Assembly: GCA_041557595.1 (NCBI GenBank)
Contig: JBFFGE010000086.1
Coordinates: 1-18,339, forward strand
Direction: 5' to 3'
Length of the DNA: 18,339 bases
Source: JAOTYV01 sp041557595
GTDB lineage: Bacteria; Pseudomonadota; Alphaproteobacteria; UBA8366
Shown here: one piece after another, positions 13,698 to 18,339 of the stretch
Numbering within the stretch: position 1 is the stretch's first letter
Layout: each line of letters begins with the position of its first letter
Notes under the pieces: model-generated
What the model was told of the DNA's origin: nothing
The model's input: the letters and a program-made list of their open reading frames with translations, nothing else
Databases searched by the model: none
Position numbers and translations under genes: made by a program

Positions 13698-13943
13698 ATG
13701 GCAACGATTTTTACCGCCCAATATCAGTATCTCTGGATCGCCGCCCTGGCGGCCGCGCTGTTCTTTCCGGTGCGACACTTCATATGGGTTTTGACCGTAC
13801 GGCGGGCGGAAAAGAAATTGGGCGGCGAAACGGACGAGGCGGAACGGCTTAGGCTCAAGCGCCGGTCCGGTGTGACCGCCGGATTGCTGTGCTTCGTCTT
13901 CTCGGTGATTTACGTCACGAATCTTTTCCAGGGTGCGCCATGA
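13698..13943 (+). CDS. Small two-helix membrane protein of unknown function
   Basis: The product is 81 residues. A first hydrophobic helix (about 10-32) is followed by a charged cytoplasmic-type loop rich in Arg, Glu and Lys (about 33-57; RRAEKKLGGETDEAERLRLKRR) and a second helix (about 58-76). No named family is recognised. The ribosome site is weak (GGATAAG). The stop overlaps the next ATG by four bases (ATGA), so translation of the TPR gene is likely coupled to it and the two products may work together in the inner membrane. Confidence 0.7.
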   Translation: MATIFTAQYQYLWIAALAAALFFPVRHFIWVLTVRRAEKKLGGETDEAERLRLKRRSGVTAGLLCFVFSVIYVTNLFQGAP

Positions 13944-14551
13944 ACGCACGGGTGGTTCGCCGGTTCGTCGTCCTGATGATCGTGTTGGTCGTGATCGTCG
14001 TCATCGGCACCGATCTGATCCGCGGGTTCATGGACCGGCCGCCGGGCGATTTCGACACGGAACTCGGCACGAACCGGCTGAGCGACGGCGAATTCGCCGA
14101 TGCCCTGCAGCATTTCGATGCCGCCCTCAAGGAACAACACGACCACCGCGGCGCCTTGATGGGCCGCGCCCTGGTCTTCGTCCAGACCGAGCGCTATCCG
14201 GAAGCGATCGCGGAGTTCACCTATCTGATCGACAAGTTGAAACGGGACCTGGAACCGGATGACATCAACGGCAAGGGCGTGCTTGCGGGCGCCTACGCCA
14301 ATCGCGGCATCGTGCACGACCGGCAGGGACGTCATAAAAAGGCGCTCGACGACTATATCATGGCGCTCAAGACCGATGAGGGCGCGGTGGAAGGACCGGG
14401 CCTGGTCCATAAAATTCTCTATGGCAATCCGAGGCCGTCTTCGGTCCGAAAGCGCGCGCAATATCTGTACGAACAGTTCAAGAAGCCGCCCGCGGAACGC
14501 GTGATGCGGGTACCCGAAATCGATGCCAAGGAACGCATGTACAAGCCGTAG
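13940..14551 (+). CDS. Membrane-anchored TPR-repeat protein
   Basis: The product is 203 residues. An N-terminal signal anchor (about 9-25, strongly hydrophobic after NARVVRR) should hold it in the inner membrane with the rest in the periplasm. TPR-like helical pairs cover about 42-68 (LSDGEFADALQHFDAALKE), 70-100 (GALMGRALVFVQTERYPEAIAEFTYLID) and 116-146 (AYANRGIVHDRQGRHKKALDDYIMALK). The C-terminal part is basic and shows no domain. TPR repeats mediate protein contacts; the partner is unknown, though the overlapping upstream membrane protein is the obvious candidate. ATG 13940 is chosen because of the ATGA overlap; a longer frame from 13889 would run into the upstream gene. Confidence 0.8.
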   Translation: MNARVVRRFVVLMIVLVVIVVIGTDLIRGFMDRPPGDFDTELGTNRLSDGEFADALQHFDAALKEQHDHRGALMGRALVFVQTERYPEAIAEFTYLIDKLKRDLEPDDINGKGVLAGAYANRGIVHDRQGRHKKALDDYIMALKTDEGAVEGPGLVHKILYGNPRPSSVRKRAQYLYEQFKKPPAERVMRVPEIDAKERMYKP

Positions 14552-14556
14552 GGGCC

Positions 14557-14581
14557 GGCAGGGCAACCGGATCAACCTGCC
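14557..14581. terminator. Weak hairpin after the TPR gene
   Basis: GGCAGG (14557-14562) pairs with CCTGCC (14576-14581) around a 13-base loop, six bases after the TPR stop. There is no T-tract, so terminator function is doubtful. Confidence 0.25.
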
Positions 14582-14600
14582 TTCAATGGAAATCAATCAA

Positions 14601-14620
14601 AGGCACATAAGCTGCTCTAG
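14601..14620. repeat. Possible degenerate fragment of the RIME-like repeat
   Basis: AGGCACATAAGC followed by TGCTCTAG resembles the 3' end of copy 1 (AGGCCACTTAAGC, a few bases, then TTGCTCTAG), with about six bases missing. Like the two full copies, it lies between convergent genes and contains the TAG stop of one of them, here the 67-residue protein. The match is short and may be chance. Confidence 0.3.
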
Positions 14621-14820
14621 CCGAATTTGACGACCTTCAGCACGTCCTGCAACAGCACCAGCATGAAGAACACGGCGGCAATGCAGCCGAACAGAAGTCG
14701 CACGAAGTCCGACTTGCCGTCGGGCGTGCGATAGCGAATGCCATGGACCGCAATGAATCCCGTCGCCACGAGAAAGACCGTGTTGACCAAGGGTTCTAGC
14801 TCGCCCGTCCCTTCAAACAT
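14617..14820 (-). CDS. Small two-helix membrane protein, hypothetical
   Basis: The product is 67 residues. Two hydrophobic segments (about 11-27 and 41-61) are joined by a polar loop (GIRYRTPDGKSDF). It ends with the basic KVVKFG. No named family is recognised. The ribosome site is poor (an AGG about 15 bases before ATG), which lowers confidence, but the clear helix-loop-helix pattern and the tight position 49 bp after the neighbouring minus-strand gene support a real coding region in the same operon. Confidence 0.6.
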   Translation of the reverse strand: MFEGTGELEPLVNTVFLVATGFIAVHGIRYRTPDGKSDFVRLLFGCIAAVFFMLVLLQDVLKVVKFG

Positions 14821-14869
14821 CCGGAATCGCTACCTGTTTCTGGACCCGCTCCACGCCGGTTAAGGCTTA

Positions 14870-15346
14870 TCACGGGTTGCTTCGATTGTCCTGCGGCGAT
14901 TCGACGTAGGGTGGGAATTGGAATGGCAGCCGTTTTGCAGACGCATATTGCGCAATCCACACCGCGCCGCCGATGCAAATCGCCAACACGGCGGCGACCT
15001 TGCAGAAGCCGATCAATCCCTCGGGGACATGGGTGACATAGTCCGCGTCGTAGCGGTGGTAGACCGGATCGTTAGGGTCGATCAATCCCATAGCCTCCTG
15101 ATCGATGATGTACCGCGCATAGTGCCGCGCCCAATGCGGCACCTGCGCCTGCAGCATGTATGCGGTAAACAATCGATCGTTCAACGCCGCCGGTAAATCT
15201 TTTCCATGCCAGTCGAAATACGCGAGCTGCAGCAATTGGAATTCGCCGACCATCAGAATATTCGCCGCGCGCGCCACATCCGCCTGATCGCCATTTCCGG
15301 GGTCTTCCCGGTCCGGCTTCATCAAGGTCTGAAACAGGCTCGTCAT
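14870..15346 (-). CDS. Hypothetical protein with one C-terminal membrane helix
   Basis: The product is 158 residues. The N-terminal two thirds are soluble and helical (ARAANILMVGEFQLLQLAYFDWHGKDLP, then LQAQVPHWARHYARYIIDQEAMGLIDPNDPVYHRYDADYVTHV). A single transmembrane helix (about 110-132; LIGFCKVAAVLAICIGGAVWIAQYA) and a short Pro-rich tail follow. No family is recognised. GAGGA sits about 8 bases before the ATG at 15346. It probably forms a two-gene minus-strand unit with the small protein at 14617-14820 and is divergent from the DUF6460 gene. Its topology suggests an inner-membrane tail-anchored protein; the role is unknown. Confidence 0.7.
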   Translation of the reverse strand: MTSLFQTLMKPDREDPGNGDQADVARAANILMVGEFQLLQLAYFDWHGKDLPAALNDRLFTAYMLQAQVPHWARHYARYIIDQEAMGLIDPNDPVYHRYDADYVTHVPEGLIGFCKVAAVLAICIGGAVWIAQYASAKRLPFQFPPYVESPQDNRSNP

Positions 15347-15497
15347 CGCAGCATCCTCATCGCGATAACCCTAACGGACCACGGTCGCCGCACAATCCGA
15401 ATTGGCCGTAGCCGCGGTCACATTGGCGTGCGCCACGGAAAATCCGCCCGGACCGGCGCGCAGGCGCCGCCGATGGATTTGCGCAGCGATCTACGCT

Positions 15498-15514
15498 AAT
15501 ACTTATGACGTATT
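15498..15514. promoter_or_regulatory. Small palindrome in the divergent promoter region
   Basis: AATAC (15498-15502) and GTATT (15510-15514) form an inverted repeat with a 7-base spacer in an AT-richer part of the 228-bp gap between the gene at 15346 and the DUF6460 gene. It could be an operator or overlap a promoter; support is limited to position and symmetry. Confidence 0.2.
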
Positions 15515-15574
15515 CGTCCGAAAGAAAGCGCGCCAACCGAATTTCGCGCACGCGCGCCGGAGCCCGACAGAGCC

Positions 15575-15826
15575 ATGCCCAAAATTACCGGTTCAACCGT
15601 CGTTAAGCTGATCATCGCCTGTTTCCTGGTCGGCCTGTTTCTCGCATGGTTCAACCTCGATCCGCGCGATCTGCTGACCGAAACCGTGCGGGTCGCCAAG
15701 GATCTGCCGAACTGGAGCGTCGCCCGGTTCGGCAAGGCAATGTCCTATATCATGGTCGGCGCCGTCATTGTGCTGCCGATCTGGCTTGTCTTCTATATCT
15801 TGCGCGCCGTGCGCGGCCGGAAATAG
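15575..15826 (+). CDS. DUF6460-type small inner-membrane protein
   Basis: The product is 83 residues. A first helix (about 9-26; VVKLIIACFLVGLFLAWFNL) is followed by DPRDLLTETVRVAKDLPNW, then a second helix (about 56-79; MSYIMVGAVIVLPIWLVFYILRAV) and a basic end. The pattern VKLIIA...VGL...L.IDPRDLL plus GAVIVLPIWL fits the DUF6460 family of alphaproteobacterial small membrane proteins, assigned from memory. No function is known for the family. The ATG has GGAG about 12 bases upstream. It is monocistronic and convergent with the LEA2 lipoprotein gene, with a palindromic repeat between them. Confidence 0.75.
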   Translation: MPKITGSTVVKLIIACFLVGLFLAWFNLDPRDLLTETVRVAKDLPNWSVARFGKAMSYIMVGAVIVLPIWLVFYILRAVRGRK

Positions 15827-15866
15827 CGGCCCGGTCAGGCCGAAATAGATTCATTCAGTTCTGCGG

Positions 15867-15972
15867 CTAGAGCAAATCCCGAGCGAACCGAAACGGTTCG
15901 CGGCGGCGTATTTCCGTAAAAACCAGGAGATAGACCATTTCACATGAGTCGCCTTAAACGAGAAATGGTCTA
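15867..15972. repeat. RIME-like palindromic repeat, copy 2
   Basis: It opens with CTAGAGCAA (15867) and shares the first 36 bases exactly with copy 1, including the GCGAACCG-AAA-CGGTTCGC hairpin. Unlike copy 1, its 3' half forms its own perfect 11-bp inverted repeat: TAGACCATTTC (15931-15941) with GAAATGGTCTA (15962-15972). The last bases contain the stop codon of the LEA2 lipoprotein gene on the minus strand. It lies between convergent genes, so the hairpins may serve as a two-way 3' end. Confidence 0.8.
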
Positions 15973-16473
15973 AAGGCGGCGGCCGCCCGTCGGCGCAAGC
16001 CGATCGCGCCCCCGGGTGTCGGGTCTCAGATTCAAGGAGCCCGTCCGCTCGAATGGAACCGGGTCGTGCAGGAGGCTTTGCACCAAGGCCGTACCGACGA
16101 TCTTGTAGTCGACCGATCCGCCTTCCGCGACATTCATGATCTGCCGGAACAGGTCGAACGAACTCGCCGTCGCATTGACCGATACCACGGCGCTACTCAG
16201 CCGGGGGATCGTAACCGGGGTATTCGACAAGCCGGTCGCGAAATGCGAGTCGTTGACCGACATATCGAAGGACAGCCCGTCCAAGGGAATATCGAAATTG
16301 TTCGGGTTGCTGACCCGCAACTGCACGACGAATTGCTGCTCGAACAATCCCAGGCTCTTGCCCGGATAGATATTCACCAGATTTACCTGGGGCGGCACGA
16401 CAGGATCGCTTGTGGCGCAAGCGCCCAGCGAGACAACGAATAACAGAGCGAGCGCTGATCTAACGGCCTTCAC
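15970..16473 (-). CDS. LEA type 2 family lipoprotein
   Basis: The product is 167 residues. A short basic start, a hydrophobic core and the lipobox L-G-A-C (SLGACATS, cysteine near residue 19) mark a lipoprotein. The body has the LEA type 2 (LEA14/WHy-like) beta-sandwich pattern: NPNNFDIPLDGLSFDMSVN, then a VTIPRLSSAVVSVNATAS strand pair, and GSVDYKIVGTA. Such proteins occur in bacterial envelopes with no settled function; stress or lipid-related roles are proposed. The start is GTG 16473, with AAGGA seven bases upstream; the open frame extends further back but has no signal-like sequence there. The TAG stop is the end of palindromic repeat copy 2. Its position at the cell surface or periplasmic face of the outer membrane is inferred. 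Confidence 0.83.
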   Translation of the reverse strand: MKAVRSALALLFVVSLGACATSDPVVPPQVNLVNIYPGKSLGLFEQQFVVQLRVSNPNNFDIPLDGLSFDMSVNDSHFATGLSNTPVTIPRLSSAVVSVNATASSFDLFRQIMNVAEGGSVDYKIVGTALVQSLLHDPVPFERTGSLNLRPDTRGRDRLAPTGGRRL

Positions 16474-16546
16474 GATGCATCCTTTCCGTATTCCCGGAAC
16501 CGCCGCGCAGTGGCGGCCCGCTGACCCGTGGAACGTTAGTGCGCCC

Positions 16547-16560
16547 TGCCCCGCGGGGCA
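16547..16560. promoter_or_regulatory. 14-bp perfect palindrome between LEA2 and hyuB
   Basis: TGCCCCGCGGGGCA is its own reverse complement and lies roughly midway in the 185-bp divergent gap. It could be a dimeric-regulator operator for either gene. No loop or T-run suggests a terminator. Confidence 0.3.
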
Positions 16561-16647
16561 ACCGCGCAACATCGTCGCGTCGTGGCACGGTGGCCGGCAA
16601 CTGGCCAAGACACCGGCATCTTGCAATAGTAAACCGCTTCAGGCGGC

Positions 16648-16653
16648 AGGAGG
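16648..16653 (+). promoter_or_regulatory. Ribosome-binding site fixing the hyuB start
   Basis: AGGAGG lies five bases before the ATG at 16659. A nearer ATG at 16654 runs into a stop after two codons, so 16659 is the start. Confidence 0.85.
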
Positions 16654-16658
16654 ATGAC

Positions 16659-18339
16659 ATGACCGGTCTCGGCCAGCTCGAATTGATCCGCGAATCGCTG
16701 GTCGCGGTGGTGAACGAGATGCGCGCCAATGTCATCCGGTCCTCCTATTCGTCGATCATCTACGAAGGGCACGATTTTTCCTGCGCCCTGGTTGCCGCGG
16801 ACGGCCGCCTGGTGGCGCAGTCGCTTGACGACAACCCGATCCATATCTTCGCCGTTCCCTATTCCGCGGCGGAGGTGGTGCGGCGATTCGGCGACGACAT
16901 CCACGAAGACGACATTTTCCTGCATAACGACCCCTACACCGGCGGCACCCATCTCAATGACGTTTTGATGCTCTATCCGGTGTTCCATGACGGCCGGCTC
17001 GGCCTGTTCGCCGCAACGCGCTGCCATTGGGGCGATGTCGGCGGCATGACGCCGGGTAGCCTGTCCGGCCGGGCCGAGGAAATCTATCAGGAAGGCATGC
17101 GCATCACGCCCACGCGAATTTGCGAGCGGGGCCGGATGAACGATGCCTATCTCAACCTCCTGTTCGACAACATGCGGATCACCCACGAACGCAGGGGCGA
17201 TTTCAACACAATGCTCGGCACCAGCCGGAAGGCGGCCGACCATTTGCGCCGGTTGTTCGCCCGGTTCGGCGGAAACGGACTGCTCGACTCGGTGGACGAG
17301 TTGATCGCCCGATCGGAAGCCGTCATGCGCGCCTGTATTGCCGACGTGCCCGACGGCATCTACCGGGCGGAAGGCTACATCGAGGGGGACGGCAACAACA
17401 CGGATCCGCTGGTCGCCCGGCTCGCCCTGACCGTCGATGGCGACCGCATGATCGCTGATTTCACCGGTTGTTCGCCGCAGACCAACGGCCCGACGAATGT
17501 CGGACCGGCGATGGCGCTGAATGCCGTCGGCAGCATCGTCAAATCCTTCCTCGATCCCGGCACGCCGGTGAACCATGGATCGTTTCAGCCGCTCGAAGTC
17601 GTCAACCCGATCGGCAGCTTCATCAATGCCCGGCTGCCTGCGCCCTGCGGCGGCATGGTCGAGTGCCGCGCGCTGCTGTGCGGCTTGATGGTCGGCGCGC
17701 TCGGGCAGGCGCTCCCCGACAAGCTGGTGGGCGACCTGAAAGGCGGCGCCAACCACGTCTATGTGTCCGGGCCACAGCCCGATGGCGGACTGTTCTTGTG
17801 CTACGAATATCCGGCCGGCGGCACCGGGGCCAGCGACGGCGTCGACGGCAGCCACGCCGTGCGCGCCTTTCCCGAAGGCGATTTCAACTCGGTGCAATCG
17901 GCCGAAATCATCGAGGCGCAAAGCCCGTTGCGGGTGGAGCAGTACGGTTTGCGGGAGGATTCCTGCGGCGACGGCATGTATCGCGGCGGGCTGGGTCTCC
18001 GGCGCGACATTCGCGTGCTGACGAGCGGCGCCAGCCTCTCGGTCCTGTCGGACAAAAACATCATTCCCCCCTTTGGCGTGGCGCATGGCCATAGCGGCGC
18101 CCCCAACCGGTTCACGGTTGTCCGCGGCGACGAGACGATCGAGCCGTCTGCGATGCCAGGCAAGGTTTCCGATTTCAAATTGCGCGACGGCGATATCGTG
18201 CGCATGGAGTCGTCGGGCGGCGGCGGCTATGGCGATCCGTTGGAGCGCGCGCCGGCGCGGGTCGCGCGGGATATTTCGCTGGGCTACATCACCGCCACCC
18301 ACGCCCGGGACCGATACGGCGTGGTCTGCGACGGCGATC
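16659..18339 (+). CDS. hyuB: Hydantoinase B/oxoprolinase family protein, 3' end cut by the window
   Basis: The frame is open from ATG 16659 to the window edge, 560 residues without a stop. Hydantoinase B proteins form a complex with HyuA and use ATP to open hydantoin, 5-oxoproline or similar cyclic amides; related acetone carboxylase subunits share the fold. Family marks: IRSSYSSIIYEGHDFSCALVAADGRL (about 26-51), HNDPYTGGTHLNDV (89-102), RCHWGDVGGMTPGS (121-134), GDGNNTDP, the NPIGSFINARLPAPCGGMVECR block, and the terminal SGGGGYGDPLER (about 519-530) followed by ARVARDISLGYIT...YGVV. The normal family length is about 550-590, so only a few residues are missing. No hyuA lies upstream, since the upstream gene is divergent; hyuA may follow outside the window. 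The exact substrate is unknown. Cytoplasmic. Confidence 0.92.
   Translation, partial: MTGLGQLELIRESLVAVVNEMRANVIRSSYSSIIYEGHDFSCALVAADGRLVAQSLDDNPIHIFAVPYSAAEVVRRFGDDIHEDDIFLHNDPYTGGTHLNDVLMLYPVFHDGRLGLFAATRCHWGDVGGMTPGSLSGRAEEIYQEGMRITPTRICERGRMNDAYLNLLFDNMRITHERRGDFNTMLGTSRKAADHLRRLFARFGGNGLLDSVDELIARSEAVMRACIADVPDGIYRAEGYIEGDGNNTDPLVARLALTVDGDRMIADFTGCSPQTNGPTNVGPAMALNAVGSIVKSFLDPGTPVNHGSFQPLEVVNPIGSFINARLPAPCGGMVECRALLCGLMVGALGQALPDKLVGDLKGGANHVYVSGPQPDGGLFLCYEYPAGGTGASDGVDGSHAVRAFPEGDFNSVQSAEIIEAQSPLRVEQYGLREDSCGDGMYRGGLGLRRDIRVLTSGASLSVLSDKNIIPPFGVAHGHSGAPNRFTVVRGDETIEPSAMPGKVSDFKLRDGDIVRMESSGGGGYGDPLERAPARVARDISLGYITATHARDRYGVVCDGD

Noticed and set aside
16536..18302. A 588-codon open frame on the minus strand opposite hyuB
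   Set aside because: Its translation is rich in His, Arg, Gln and Ala with no domain, typical of the antisense of a GC-rich gene. The plus-strand HyuB frame is a clear family member.

Overview
The window looks like chromosomal DNA from a GC-rich alphaproteobacterium. The gene content suggests Rhodospirillales or a relative: a DUF6460-type small membrane protein, an ScfR-type regulator, a solute-symporter/histidine-kinase fusion, and short RIME-like palindromic repeats between convergent genes. No species can be named from the sequence. I see no phage, transposase, CRISPR or RNA gene.

Layout. 1-483 is a long non-coding leader with an AT-rich stretch, two inverted repeats and a direct repeat. 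484-1293 (+) encodes an MlaA/VacJ outer-membrane lipoprotein. A convergent gap holding a palindromic repeat (1290-1396) separates it from a long minus-strand series: ettA (3095-1416), a PAS-containing membrane DEDDh exonuclease (4569-3193), a CBS-pair/DUF294 nucleotidyltransferase-like protein (6085-4628), an SSS-transporter histidine kinase of CbrA type (8853-6115), a two-helix membrane protein (9098-8856), a single-domain response regulator (9550-9167), and an ScfR-family regulator (11336-9732). Divergent from that regulator is a 660-residue sodium/solute symporter (11545-13527, +) that ends at a strong intrinsic terminator. Then come a two-gene unit (+) of a small membrane protein and a TPR protein (13698-14551), two minus-strand small membrane proteins (15346-14617), a DUF6460 protein (15575-15826, +), an LEA-type-2 lipoprotein (16473-15970, -), and an almost complete hydantoinase B gene (16659 to the window end, +).

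The centre of interest is 4.5-13.6 kb. A sensor kinase built on a transporter fold, a receiver protein with no output domain, and a DNA-binding regulator sit together beside a transporter that the regulator probably controls. The regulator has the usual ScfR parts (XRE helix-turn-helix, a degenerate ImmA/IrrE-like region, a DUF2083 tail with CxxCxxxxC). Between them it carries a histidine-kinase dimerisation/phosphoacceptor segment with an intact H-box histidine but no ATPase domain. By hand alignment that segment matches the DHp segment of the neighbouring kinase at about 30 of 62 positions. I infer that phosphate, or a DHp-DHp contact, could pass from kinase and receiver directly to the ScfR regulator. 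This would join short-chain acyl-CoA sensing to extracellular carboxylate sensing at one promoter. That promoter region carries four copies of TTCACA/TGTGAA.

A second theme is a repeat family. Two copies of about 106 bp, plus one probable remnant, each sit between convergent genes. Each supplies the stop codon of an adjacent gene.
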